Origin: Actinacidiphila epipremni
Lineage (GTDB): Bacteria > Actinomycetota > Actinomycetes > Streptomycetales > Streptomycetaceae
Assembly (NCBI RefSeq): GCF_012034175.1
Contig: NZ_JAATEJ010000033.1
Span: forward strand, 1-64,000
Length of the DNA: 64,000 bases
Reading direction: 5' to 3'
Part shown: positions 53,932 to 63,231 of the stretch, piece after piece
How positions within the stretch are numbered: the first letter of the stretch is position 1
Layout: every line of letters starts with the position of its first letter
Notes under the pieces: model-generated
Told to the model about the DNA's origin: nothing
Database searches by the model: none
Seen by the model: the letters and a program-made list of their open reading frames with translations, nothing else
Position numbers and translations under genes: made by a program

Positions 53932-54854
53932 GCGCGACGGTGACGCTCGCGGCGACCGCGTCGCAGACCTCCACCGGCGAGGCCGTGCAGTTCTGGGTGC
54001 TCGGCACGGTCGCCGTGCTCGGGGCGCTCGGCACGGTGCTGATGAAGAAGTCCATCCACAGCGCCCTGTCGCTGGCCGGCACGATGATCGTGCTCGCGGT
54101 CTTCTACCTGGCGCAGGGCGCGTACTTCCTCGGCATCGTGCAGATCGTCGTCTACACCGGCGCGATCATGATGCTGTTCCTGTTCGTGGTGATGCTGGTC
54201 GGCATCACCGCCGCGGACTCGCTCAAGGAGACCCTCAAGGGCCAGCGCTGGATGGCCGCGGTGTGCGGCATCGGCTTCGGCGTGCTGCTCATCGCCGGTA
54301 TCGCCAACGCCTCGCTGGACACCTTCACCGGCACCGGTGGGGTCAGCGCCGCCGAGGGCGGCAACGTCCAGGGCCTGGCGCACCTGCTGTTCACCAAGTA
54401 CGTGTGGGCGTTCGAGATCACCGGCGCCCTGCTGATCACCGCGGCGGTCGGCGCGATGGTGCTCACCCACCGGGAGCGCACCGAGGAGCGGCGCACCCAG
54501 CGCGAGCTGTCCGAGGCCCGGTTCCGCGAGGGCGGCCACGTCACCCCGCTGCCGGCGCCCGGCACGTACGCCCGGCACAACGCGGTGGACATCCCGGCGC
54601 TGCTGCCGGACGGCTCGATCTCCGAGCTGTCGGTCAGCTCCACCCTGCGCGAGCGCGGCCAGATCCGCGACGTGTCGGACGACGCGATGCGGCGGCTGGC
54701 CGGCCTGGACCAGAGCGCCCGGCGCTGGCTGGAGCGCGGCGAGGAGGACCGGCCGCCGCTGCCGTCGTCCGCCGGCGCGGCCGAGCCGATCACGACCGGT
54801 GCGCCCGGCGCGTCGTCCGCGGACACCGAGCAGGCCGAGGAGGGTGCCAAGTGA
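53928..54854 (+). CDS. nuoJ: NADH-quinone oxidoreductase subunit J
   Basis: A 308-aa membrane subunit. Five helices occupy about 18-190, including the conserved [24 protein letters not shown]. The last ~110 residues are a hydrophilic tail ([15 protein letters not shown] onward) absent from the ~180-aa enterobacterial protein. Proton-channel antiporter-like module partner. Confidence 0.95.
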   Translation: MSATVTLAATASQTSTGEAVQFWVLGTVAVLGALGTVLMKKSIHSALSLAGTMIVLAVFYLAQGAYFLGIVQIVVYTGAIMMLFLFVVMLVGITAADSLKETLKGQRWMAAVCGIGFGVLLIAGIANASLDTFTGTGGVSAAEGGNVQGLAHLLFTKYVWAFEITGALLITAAVGAMVLTHRERTEERRTQRELSEARFREGGHVTPLPAPGTYARHNAVDIPALLPDGSISELSVSSTLRERGQIRDVSDDAMRRLAGLDQSARRWLERGEEDRPPLPSSAGAAEPITTGAPGASSADTEQAEEGAK

Positions 54855-55150
54855 ATCCGGCCAACTACCTGTACCTGTCGGCGCTGCTGTTCACCATCGG
54901 CGCCGCCGGAGTGCTGATCCGGCGCAACGCGATCGTCGTCTTCATGTGCGTCGAGCTGATGCTGAACGCCTGCAACCTGGCGTTTGTCACCTTCTCCCGG
55001 CTGCACGGCAACCTCGACGGGCAGGTCATCGCCTTCTTCACGATGGTCGTGGCCGCCGCCGAGGTCGTGGTCGGGCTGGCGATCATCGTGTCGATCTTCC
55101 GTTCCCGCCACTCGGCCTCGGTCGACGACGCCAATCTCATGAAGCTGTAG
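54851..55150 (+). CDS. nuoK: NADH-quinone oxidoreductase subunit K
   Basis: A 99-aa three-helix subunit: [21 protein letters not shown] carries the functional membrane Glu, followed by [23 protein letters not shown] with a second Glu. The GTG at 54851 overlaps the nuoJ stop. nuoL starts 14 nt downstream. Confidence 0.96.
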   Translation: MNPANYLYLSALLFTIGAAGVLIRRNAIVVFMCVELMLNACNLAFVTFSRLHGNLDGQVIAFFTMVVAAAEVVVGLAIIVSIFRSRHSASVDDANLMKL

Positions 55151-55164
55151 AGGGGCTGCGCGAA

Positions 55165-57069
55165 GTGGAAACCCTGATCGGACTGCTCGTCGCGGCGCCG
55201 CTGCTCGGCGCGGGCGTGCTGCTGACCGGCGGCCGGCGGCTGGACCGCACCGGCCACCTGCTCGGCACGCTGCTCTCGCTGCTGTCCTTCGTCTTCGGCG
55301 CGGTCCTGTTCGTCAACATGCTGGGCAAGGACGCCGACCAACGCGCCCTGCACTCCCACCTGTTCACCTGGGTGCCGGTCGACGGCTTCCAGGCCCAGGT
55401 CGGCTTCCAGCTCGACCAGCTGTCGATGACGTTCGTGCTGCTGATCACCGGGGTGGGCACGCTCATCCACGTCTACTCGATCGGCTACATGGCGCACGAC
55501 GAACGCCGCCGCCGCTTCTTCGGCTACCTCAACCTCTTCCTCGCGGCGATGCTCCTGCTGGTGCTCGCCGACAACTACTTCCTGCTGTACGCCGGTTGGG
55601 AGGGCGTGGGCCTGGCCTCGTACCTGCTCATCGGGTTCTGGCAGCACAAGCCCAGCGCGGCGACCGCGGCGAAGAAGGCGTTCATCGTCAACCGGGTCGG
55701 CGACATCGGCCTGTCGGTGGCGATCATGCTGATGTTCACCACCTTCGGCTCGTTCGCCTTCGCCGACGTGCTGCCCAAGGCGCAGGACGCCTCGGCCACC
55801 CAGCACGCCACGGTCACCGGTATCGGCTTCATGCTGCTGCTCGCCGCGTGCGGCAAGTCGGCCCAGGTGCCGCTGCAGTCCTGGCTCGGCGACGCGATGG
55901 AGGGCCCGACCCCGGTCTCCGCCCTCATCCACGCCGCCACCATGGTGACCGCGGGCGTCTACCTCATCACCCGCTCCGGGGCGATCTTCAACGCCGCGCC
56001 CGACGCGCAGACCGCGGTGGTCACCGTCGGCGCGGTCACGCTGCTGTTCGGTGCGATCGTCGGTTGCGCGAAGGACGACATCAAGAAGGCGCTCGCCGGA
56101 TCGACGATGTCGCAGATCGGCTACATGATCATGGCAGCCGGCCTCGGCCCGATCGGCTACGTCTTCGCGATCATGCACCTGGTCACCCACGGCTTCTTCA
56201 AGGCCGGCCTCTTCCTCGGCGCCGGCTCGGTCATGCACGGCATGAACGACGAGGTCGACATGCGCCGCTACGGCGGCCTGCGCAAATACATGCCGATCAC
56301 CTTCATCACCTTCGGCCTCGGCTACCTGGCGATCATCGGCTTCCCGGGCCTGTCCGGCTTCTTCTCCAAGGACAAGATCATCGAGGCCGCCTACGCCAAG
56401 GGCGGCACCGAGGGCTGGATCCTCGGCAGCGCGGCCCTGCTGGGCGCGGCGATCACCGCGTTCTACATGACCCGCGTGATGCTCATGACGTTCTTCGGCG
56501 AGAAGCGCTGGCAGCCGGACGCCGAGGGCCATGAGCCGCACCCGCACGAGTCGCCGTCCTCGATGACCATCCCCATGATCATCCTGGCCTTCGGCTCGGT
56601 CTTCGCCGGTGCGCTCTTCAGCCTCAACTCCCGCTTCGTGCACTGGCTGGAGCCGGTCACCGGCCACAGCGAGGGCGACTCCCCGGTCAGCGCCGGCACC
56701 GTCACCGCCGCGACCATGGTGTGCCTGGTCATCGGCGTCGGCATCGCCTGGCTGATGTACGGGCGCCGGTCCGTCCCTGCGGTCGCGCCGCGCGGCTCGC
56801 TGCTGACCCGGGCGGCCCGCCGCGACCTGCTCCAGGACGACTTCAACCACGTCGTGCTGGTCCGCGGCGGCGAGCACCTGACCCGCACGCTGGTCTACCT
56901 CGACCACTCCCTGGTCGACGGCGTCGTCAACGGCACCGCCGCCTCCGTCGGCGGCCTGTCCGGGCGGCTCCGCAAGCTGCAGAACGGCTACGTGCGCTCG
57001 TACGCCGTCTCGATGCTCGGCGGCACCGCGGTGCTGGTGGCCGCGACTCTTCTGATGAGGGCGGTCTGA
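55165..57069 (+). CDS. nuoL: NADH-quinone oxidoreductase subunit L
   Basis: A 634-aa antiporter-like subunit with about 16 helices. Signatures: [54 protein letters not shown] and [17 protein letters not shown]. It is at the far end of the membrane arm, with the lateral helix at the C-terminus. The GTG at 55165 is weakly preceded by AGGGGCTGCG. Confidence 0.96.
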   Translation: METLIGLLVAAPLLGAGVLLTGGRRLDRTGHLLGTLLSLLSFVFGAVLFVNMLGKDADQRALHSHLFTWVPVDGFQAQVGFQLDQLSMTFVLLITGVGTLIHVYSIGYMAHDERRRRFFGYLNLFLAAMLLLVLADNYFLLYAGWEGVGLASYLLIGFWQHKPSAATAAKKAFIVNRVGDIGLSVAIMLMFTTFGSFAFADVLPKAQDASATQHATVTGIGFMLLLAACGKSAQVPLQSWLGDAMEGPTPVSALIHAATMVTAGVYLITRSGAIFNAAPDAQTAVVTVGAVTLLFGAIVGCAKDDIKKALAGSTMSQIGYMIMAAGLGPIGYVFAIMHLVTHGFFKAGLFLGAGSVMHGMNDEVDMRRYGGLRKYMPITFITFGLGYLAIIGFPGLSGFFSKDKIIEAAYAKGGTEGWILGSAALLGAAITAFYMTRVMLMTFFGEKRWQPDAEGHEPHPHESPSSMTIPMIILAFGSVFAGALFSLNSRFVHWLEPVTGHSEGDSPVSAGTVTAATMVCLVIGVGIAWLMYGRRSVPAVAPRGSLLTRAARRDLLQDDFNHVVLVRGGEHLTRTLVYLDHSLVDGVVNGTAASVGGLSGRLRKLQNGYVRSYAVSMLGGTAVLVAATLLMRAV

Positions 57070-57071
57070 CG

Positions 57072-58661
57072 ATGTCCTTTCCCCTTCTGACCGTGACGGC
57101 CGTGGTGCCGGCCGCCGGCGCGGTCATCACCGCGGCGGTGCCGGCGGCACGGAAGACCGCCGCCAAATACACGGCCCTGCTCTTCTCGCTCGCCACGCTC
57201 GTGCTCGCGATCGTCGCCCTGGTCCGCTTCGACCCGGACGGCGACCGCTACCAGCTCACCGAATCGCACGCCTGGATCAAGGACTTCGGGCTGCGCTACG
57301 AACTGGGCGTCGACGGCATCGCGGTGACCCTCATCGCGCTGACCGCGCTGCTCATCCCGTTCGTGATGCTCGCCGGCTGGCACGACGCCGACCCGCTGGA
57401 GGACACCAACCGGCGCTGGCGGCCCACGCAGGGCTTCTTCGCGCTGATCCTGCTCGTCGAGGCCATGGTGGTGCTCTCCTTCGAGGCCACCGACGTCTTC
57501 CTCTTCTACATCTTCTTCGAAGCCATGCTCATCCCGATGTACTTCCTCATCGGCGGCTTCGGCGACCGCGCCCACGCGGGCGGCGAGGAGGAGGCCGCGC
57601 GCCAACGCTCGTACGCGGCGGTGAAGTTCCTGCTCTACAACCTCGCCGGCGGCCTGATCATGCTGGCCGCGGTCATCGGCCTGTACACCGTGACCGCCGA
57701 CCAGCTCGGCACCGGCACCTTCTCCCTCCAGGAGATCCTCGCCGCCCGCGGCGCCGGCAAGCTCGACATCGCCACCGACACCGAACGCTGGCTGTTCCTC
57801 GGCTTCTTCTTCGCCTTCGCCGTCAAGGCCCCGCTGTGGCCGCTGCACACATGGCTGCCCAACGCGATGGGCGAGTCCACCGCGCCGGTCGCCGTGCTGA
57901 TCACCGCGGTCGTCGACAAGGTCGGCACCTTCGCGATGCTGCGCTTCTGCCTCCAGCTGTTCCCCGACGCGTCCAAGTGGGCCACGCCGGTGATCCTGGT
58001 GCTCGCGGTGATCAGCATCATCTACGGGGCGCTGCTCGCCGTCGGCCAGCGCGACATCAAGCGGCTGATCGCCTACGCGTCCGTGTCGCACTTCGGCTTC
58101 ATCATCCTGGGCATCTTCGCGATGACCAGCCAGGGCCAGTCCGGCGCCACGCTCTACATGGTCAACCACGGCATCTCCACCGCCGCGCTGATGCTGGTCG
58201 CCGGCTTCCTCATCACCCGCCGCGGCTCGCGCCTGATCGCCGACTTCGGCGGTGTGCAGAAGGTCGCCCCGGTGCTCGCCGGCACCTTCCTGATCGGCGG
58301 CCTCGCGACCCTGTCGCTGCCGGGCCTCGCGCCCTTCGTCAGTGAATTCCTGGTCCTGGTCGGCACGTTCAGCCGCTACCCGGTGCTCGGCATCATCGCC
58401 ACCCTCGGCATCGTGCTCGCCGCGCTCTACGTGCTGGTGCTCTACCAGCGCACGATGACCGGCCCGGTCAAGGCCGGCATCGAGGGCATGGCCGACCTCA
58501 AGGCACGCGAACTGCTCGTCGTCGCCCCGCTGATCGCCCTGCTGCTGTTCCTCGGCGTCTATCCCAAGCCGATCACCGACATCGTCAACCCGTCGGTGCA
58601 CCACACGCTCTCCGACGTGCACAAGACCGACCCCAAGCCCGCGCTGGAGGCGAAGAAGTGA
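57072..58661 (+). CDS. nuoM: NADH-quinone oxidoreductase subunit M
   Basis: A 529-aa antiporter-like proton-pumping subunit with about 14 helices: YIFFEAMLIPMYFLIGGFG (membrane Glu), KAPLWPLHTWLPNAMGESTAPVAVLIT (channel Lys) and RLIAYASVSHFGFIILGIF. The ATG at 57072 lies 2 nt after the nuoL stop. It overlaps nuoN (GTGA). Confidence 0.96.
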   Translation: MSFPLLTVTAVVPAAGAVITAAVPAARKTAAKYTALLFSLATLVLAIVALVRFDPDGDRYQLTESHAWIKDFGLRYELGVDGIAVTLIALTALLIPFVMLAGWHDADPLEDTNRRWRPTQGFFALILLVEAMVVLSFEATDVFLFYIFFEAMLIPMYFLIGGFGDRAHAGGEEEAARQRSYAAVKFLLYNLAGGLIMLAAVIGLYTVTADQLGTGTFSLQEILAARGAGKLDIATDTERWLFLGFFFAFAVKAPLWPLHTWLPNAMGESTAPVAVLITAVVDKVGTFAMLRFCLQLFPDASKWATPVILVLAVISIIYGALLAVGQRDIKRLIAYASVSHFGFIILGIFAMTSQGQSGATLYMVNHGISTAALMLVAGFLITRRGSRLIADFGGVQKVAPVLAGTFLIGGLATLSLPGLAPFVSEFLVLVGTFSRYPVLGIIATLGIVLAALYVLVLYQRTMTGPVKAGIEGMADLKARELLVVAPLIALLLFLGVYPKPITDIVNPSVHHTLSDVHKTDPKPALEAKK

Positions 58662-60313
58662 GCGCATCCCTCACCGGGACGGCCGTCCACAGCCTGTGGA
58701 CGGTGGCGGCACCCGCCGACAAGTTCCCCGCCCCGCACATCGAGTACGCCCAGCTCTCCCCGGTCCTGATCGTCTTCGGGATCGCGGCGCTCGGCGTGCT
58801 GGTCGAGGCGTTCGTGCCCCGGAAGAACCGCTACACCGCCCAGGTCGCCGTCGCCGCGGTCGGCCTGGCCGCGGCCTTCGCCGCGACCGTCGCGCTCGCC
58901 GAGAAGGGCTACGGCACCACCAAGGCCCACATCGCGGCCATGGGCGCGGTCGCCGTCGACGGCCCGGCCCTCTTCCTCCAGGGCACGATCCTGCTGGTCG
59001 GCCTGGTCGCGCTGTTCACCTTCGCCGAGCGCCGGCTCGACCCCCGCGCACACGGCAGCCGCGTCGACTCCTTCGCCGCCCAGGGCTCCGCGATCCCCGG
59101 CAGCGAGCAGGAACAGGCCGCGGTGCGGGCCGGCTTCACCAGCACCGAGGTCTTCCCGCTGCTGATGTTCGCCATCGGCGGCATGCTCGTCTTCCCGGCC
59201 GCCAACGACCTGCTGACGCTGTTCGTGGCGCTGGAGGTCTTCTCGCTGCCGCTGTACATCCTGTGCGCGCTGGCCCGCCGCAACCGCCTGATGTCCCAGG
59301 AGGCCGCGGTCAAGTACTTCCTGCTGGGCGCCTTCTCCTCGGCCTTCCTGCTGTTCGGCATCGCCCTGCTGTACGGCTACGCCGGCACGGTCTCGTACGC
59401 CGGCATCGCCTCCGTCGTCGACGGCACCGCCCCGATGACCCCGGCGCTCGCCGACACCACCGGCAACGACGCGCTGCTGCTCATCGGCCTGGCGATGGTC
59501 GCGATGGGCCTGCTGTTCAAGGTCGGCGCGGTGCCCTTCCACATGTGGACCCCCGACGTCTACCAGGGCGCCCCGACGCCCGTCACCGGCTTCATGGCCT
59601 CCGCCACCAAGGTCGCCGCCTTCGGCGCGCTGCTGCGGCTGCTGTACGTCGTCCTGCCCGGCATGCGCTGGGACTGGCGGCCGGTCATGTGGGGCGTGGC
59701 GATCGTGACCATGCTGGCCGGCGCGGTCATCGCCGTGACGCAGACCGACGTCAAGCGGCTGCTGGCGTACTCCTCGATCGCGCACGCCGGCTTCATCCTC
59801 GCCGGCGTCATCGCGACCACGCCGTCCGGCATCTCGTCGGTGCTCTTCTACCTCGCCGCCTACTCCTTCGTGACGCTCGGCGCCTTCGCCGTCGTCACCC
59901 TGGTGCGCGACGCGGGCGGCGAGGCGACGCACCTGTCCCGCTGGGCGGGCCTCGGCCGGCGCTCCCCGCTGGTCGCGGCGGTCTTCGCGGTCTTCCTGCT
60001 CGCCTTCGCCGGCATCCCGCTGACGTCCGGCTTCGCGGGGAAGTTCGCGGTCTTCAAGGCCGCCTCCGAGGGCGGCGCGATGCCGCTGGTCATCGTCGGC
60101 GTGATCTCGTCGGCGATCGCGGCGTTCTTCTACATCCGGGTGATCGTGCTGATGTTCTTCAGCGAGCCCCGCCCGGACGGCCCCACGGTGGCGGTCCCCT
60201 CCGCCCTGACGTCCACGGCGATCGCCCTCGGCGTCGCCGTCACGCTGGTCCTGGGCCTGGCACCCCAGTACTTCCTGGACCTGGCCGACAAGGCGGGCGT
60301 CTTCGTCCGCTGA
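58658..60313 (+). CDS. nuoN: NADH-quinone oxidoreductase subunit N
   Basis: A 551-aa antiporter-like subunit: LTLFVALEVFSLPLYILCALARR, KVGAVPFHMWTPDVYQGAPTPVTGFMASATK and RLLAYSSIAHAGFILAGVI. The polar loop near 125-160 is somewhat extended. Last gene of the operon; a 16-bp-stem terminator follows 8 nt after the stop. Confidence 0.96.
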   Translation: MSASLTGTAVHSLWTVAAPADKFPAPHIEYAQLSPVLIVFGIAALGVLVEAFVPRKNRYTAQVAVAAVGLAAAFAATVALAEKGYGTTKAHIAAMGAVAVDGPALFLQGTILLVGLVALFTFAERRLDPRAHGSRVDSFAAQGSAIPGSEQEQAAVRAGFTSTEVFPLLMFAIGGMLVFPAANDLLTLFVALEVFSLPLYILCALARRNRLMSQEAAVKYFLLGAFSSAFLLFGIALLYGYAGTVSYAGIASVVDGTAPMTPALADTTGNDALLLIGLAMVAMGLLFKVGAVPFHMWTPDVYQGAPTPVTGFMASATKVAAFGALLRLLYVVLPGMRWDWRPVMWGVAIVTMLAGAVIAVTQTDVKRLLAYSSIAHAGFILAGVIATTPSGISSVLFYLAAYSFVTLGAFAVVTLVRDAGGEATHLSRWAGLGRRSPLVAAVFAVFLLAFAGIPLTSGFAGKFAVFKAASEGGAMPLVIVGVISSAIAAFFYIRVIVLMFFSEPRPDGPTVAVPSALTSTAIALGVAVTLVLGLAPQYFLDLADKAGVFVR

Positions 60314-60321
60314 GCCCATCA

Positions 60322-60366
60322 CACCGCGGGGTGCCGGCCGCTTTTCGGGCCCGGCACCCCGCGGTG
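60322..60366. terminator. Terminator after nuoN
   Basis: A perfect 16-bp stem, CACCGCGGGGTGCCGG with its complement at 60351-60366, and a 13-nt loop (CCGCTTTTCGGGC). It lies between the convergent nuoN and 60375-60836 genes, so it can end both. Confidence 0.88.
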
Positions 60367-60374
60367 CGTCGTTC

Positions 60375-60836
60375 TCAGGTCGCAGTCGGCTTCGGGGGAG
60401 CGTTGAAGTGCACGTCCCCCATCTGCAAGGCGGCCATGGAACCATCCTCGGCCTTGATGTCGACGTTGCCGCCCACCACGATCCCCTTGCCCGTGGCGAC
60501 AAGCGGCCCGTGCTGCGCCTCCGCCGCCTGGGCGGCCTCGACCGCCTCCGCCAACTGCGCGGCGAACCCGTCGTCGCGCCTGGCCTCGTCCTCCAGGGTC
60601 AGTTGCAGCAACTGGCGATTGGCGGGCGACAGCTCCGCCGCCCCGGACTGTGCCTCCTCCTCGACGCGGGCCAGCGCCCGCTCACCCCCCAGCCGCGCGG
60701 TCACCACGTCATAGACCCGCTCGACGGTCGCGTCCAACGCCTCGTCCACCAGCTGATCAGCCGGCCCCGCCACCCGCCGCAACTTGCGCACCGCCCACGC
60801 GAACACGTACCCGACAGCGATCTCCGCACCGAACAC
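60375..60836 (-). CDS. Conserved hypothetical protein with helical body and Gly-rich C-terminal strand region
   Basis: A 153-aa soluble protein. Residues ~1-110 are predicted helices: a hydrophobic start MFGAEIAVGYVFAWAVRKLRRVAG, then VDEALDATVERVYDVVTARL and LQLTLEDEARRDDGFAAQLAEAVEAAQ. The end (VATGKGIVVGGNVDIKAEDGSMAALQMGDVHFNAPP) has the alternating Gly/Ile/Asp pattern of a small beta-helix, as seen in effector-associated proteins of streptomycete conflict systems. Family not identified. It is divergent from the VMAP gene (343-bp gap). Confidence 0.8.
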   Translation of the reverse strand: MFGAEIAVGYVFAWAVRKLRRVAGPADQLVDEALDATVERVYDVVTARLGGERALARVEEEAQSGAAELSPANRQLLQLTLEDEARRDDGFAAQLAEAVEAAQAAEAQHGPLVATGKGIVVGGNVDIKAEDGSMAALQMGDVHFNAPPKPTAT

Positions 60837-61179
60837 CCTTGCCCCCTTTGCGGGTTGACGTCCCGCTTAGGGAGAACGCTACCCGGCCCCATCGGGTTCC
60901 AGGGCGGCGTCACCCCACCCGGTTCCAGGGGACGGCGTCACCCAGCGCAGAAGGCACCCGCCACCCACCCACCGTCACAGGTTGGACGGACAGAAGGGGA
61001 GGATCCGGGGGGTGCCCCCGCAGGACTGCGCACGCAGGACGGCACCGGATACGCAAGACGTCATGTGCGCAGTCCGAGGAGGTACCCCCCGGAGCGTCCC
61101 CGACCCCACCCCCGTCGCCACGCCCCACCTTGAACGAACTCACGGAGCCCGGGGGCCGGTTCTGGCACAGTGGAGCCCC
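60837..61179. other. Intergenic region upstream of the VMAP gene
   Basis: 343 bp with no supported gene; the several frames crossing it have no domain character. It contains near-direct repeats (GGTTCCAGGGCGGCGTCACC at about 60897 and a variant at about 60921) and the 11-bp inverted repeat listed separately. Confidence 0.6.
61023..61075. promoter_or_regulatory. 11-bp inverted repeat upstream of the VMAP gene
   Basis: GGACTGCGCAC (61023-61033) and GTGCGCAGTCC (61065-61075) form a perfect inverted repeat separated by 31 nt, ending 104 bp before the VMAP ATG. Could be an operator pair or an RNA stem. Confidence 0.5.
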
Positions 61180-63231
61180 ATGGGGGATCCGGATGCGCCC
61201 GTGCTCGACGCGTGGGTGTCGGTGTACGGAGCCGGAGCCGAGGTGCCCGCCGGTGCGGGCGTCGTCGTCGCGCCCGGCGTCGTGCTCACCTGCGCGCATG
61301 TCGTCAACCTCGCGCTCGGACGCCTGGAGTTCGCCGCCGCCGAGCCCACCGAGACCGACCTGGACGGCGTCCTGCTCACCCTCCCCGCGCTCCCCGGCGC
61401 CGCGTACCGCCCGGAGCTGCTGCGCTGGGAGGCCCCCCGACTGGGCGCCAGGCCCGGCCCCTGGGAGGGCGACCTCGCGCTGCTGCGGCTCCCCCCGGGC
61501 GCCCCGGCGGTCACGCCGGTACGCGTCGGCGACGCGCCGCTCGGCGGCAAGGCATGGGCCTGGTACGCCAACGGCGACGAACGCAGCGTCGTCGACGTCC
61601 TGGTGCAGAAGCCCCTCGGCCCCTGGCTGCTGCTCGACCCCGGCAGCGCCCGGCTCGCGGTGCGCCGCGGCTACAGCGGAGGCCCCCTGTGGGACTCCGC
61701 GTCCCGCACCCTCATCGGCGTCATGGTCAGCGTCGAGCCCGACTTCCCCCGCTACTACGCGATCGGCCCCGACCCCGTCCGCGCCCTGCTCACCGCCGCC
61801 GGCCTCACCCCACCCGCCCCGTCCACCCTGTCCACCCCACCCGACCCGCGGCGCAACCTGCTGCACAGCCGCCTCACCGGCGCCCTGACCACCCTGGACG
61901 CCGAGCGGCACACCCGCGGCAGCGTCCGGCTGTCGTGGGCGCTCGGCCTCCCGCACGACCCCCACCGCTCCCGCCAGGACACCGTCACCGCCGCCCTCGC
62001 CCACCCGCGCGGCCTGCCCGCCCTCCGGGACGCCTTCACCGACCCCGCCGCCCCCGAAGGCGACTACGTCGAGCGCGAGTTGACCTCCGCCGTGCTGCGC
62101 GCCCGCCCCGTACGGCTGCTCGGACCGCACGACCACGCCCACCTCACCGCGCTGCTCGCCGCCGTGGCCCTGCCGGAGCTGCTGGCCGCCGCCCGCGCCG
62201 CCGTACCGTATCTGCCGCTGTACGCCGACCGCGTGCCCGACACCGCCGCGCTGCTGGACCAGTTGGAGGACCGGGCCGCCGATCCCGGGGTGATGCCGCC
62301 GCTGCTCCAGGTCGTGGAGGAGGCCGCGGCAGCCCGCCCCGACGTGCGCGAGGACCTGCGCGAGTGGAGCGGGCGGGTCGCGGAGCGGCTGCGGGTGCGG
62401 CCCGGTGCGCTGGAGCAGGTCAGGGCCGACGCCAAGGCCCGCGCGCACGGGCGTTCTGCGACCCGGCCGGTGGTGCGGGTGTGGCTGTGGGAGCGCGGCA
62501 GGGACGCCTTCAGCTACGTCATCCGGCTCTACGACGGCGACGACCGCCCGCTGCACACCTGGTCCGCCGTGGACGTCCCCCGCGGCCACGACGAGCTGTG
62601 CCGCGAACTGTCCGACGCCGTACGGATGCTGGCCGACCAGGGCGACAACGCGGGCGTGGAGTTCCTGCTGGAGCACGGCTCGTTCGGGCTGCCCTTCGAC
62701 CGCTGGCCCCTCCCCGTCCCCGACCTGCGCCCGCGGCTGCTCGGCGCCGACCACGTCGTCGTCCTGCGCGGCCAGCGGCAGCCCTCCCGCGGGCCCTGGG
62801 AGCGGCGCTGGGGCAGCCTCGGCTCGCCGGCGAAGGTCGTCGGCGACGCCGACAGCGCCGACGACCTGCTCGGCGCGAACCTCGACGCCGCCCTCGTCGT
62901 CGCGGACTGCGCGCCCGCCGAGGTCGATCCCGTCGTCCGGCTGTGCCGCCACCACGGCGTCCCCGTCGTGCTGTGGCACCGGCACGGCGAGGGCGGCGCC
63001 GAGGCGCTGCTCGGCCTCGTCGGCGACGACTGGCGGCACTCGCTGCGCGAGGAGGTCCGGCTGCGCCGCCTCAAGGCCCGGCACGACGAGCGCATGCTCG
63101 GCGCGCACCTCGCCCTGCTGTGGGAGGACCCGCGCTGGGATCCGCGCACCGCGGGCCTCAGCGAACCCGTACCGCGCGACCGGCCGACCACGCACGACCC
63201 CCACGTGACGACGAAAGGCGGAGCCCAGTGA
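61180..63231 (+). CDS. Trypsin-like protease fused to VMAP domains (conflict-system protein)
   Basis: A 683-aa multidomain protein. Residues ~10-200 are a trypsin-fold serine protease with an intact-looking triad: His40 (LTCAHVV), Asp98 (GDLALLRL) and Ser166 (GYSGGPLW). Residues ~220-420 are helical, with a segment resembling effector-associated/VMAP middle domains. Residues ~425-680 are the VMAP-C type domain (VVRVWLWERGRDAFSYVIRLYDG, VEFLLEHGSFGLPFDRWP, LLGADHVVVLRGQRQ). VMAP proteins are found with MoxR ATPases and vWA proteins in predicted conflict systems. The ATG at 61180 is chosen; its stop overlaps the MoxR GTG. Confidence 0.85.
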   Translation: MGDPDAPVLDAWVSVYGAGAEVPAGAGVVVAPGVVLTCAHVVNLALGRLEFAAAEPTETDLDGVLLTLPALPGAAYRPELLRWEAPRLGARPGPWEGDLALLRLPPGAPAVTPVRVGDAPLGGKAWAWYANGDERSVVDVLVQKPLGPWLLLDPGSARLAVRRGYSGGPLWDSASRTLIGVMVSVEPDFPRYYAIGPDPVRALLTAAGLTPPAPSTLSTPPDPRRNLLHSRLTGALTTLDAERHTRGSVRLSWALGLPHDPHRSRQDTVTAALAHPRGLPALRDAFTDPAAPEGDYVERELTSAVLRARPVRLLGPHDHAHLTALLAAVALPELLAAARAAVPYLPLYADRVPDTAALLDQLEDRAADPGVMPPLLQVVEEAAAARPDVREDLREWSGRVAERLRVRPGALEQVRADAKARAHGRSATRPVVRVWLWERGRDAFSYVIRLYDGDDRPLHTWSAVDVPRGHDELCRELSDAVRMLADQGDNAGVEFLLEHGSFGLPFDRWPLPVPDLRPRLLGADHVVVLRGQRQPSRGPWERRWGSLGSPAKVVGDADSADDLLGANLDAALVVADCAPAEVDPVVRLCRHHGVPVVLWHRHGEGGAEALLGLVGDDWRHSLREEVRLRRLKARHDERMLGAHLALLWEDPRWDPRTAGLSEPVPRDRPTTHDPHVTTKGGAQ

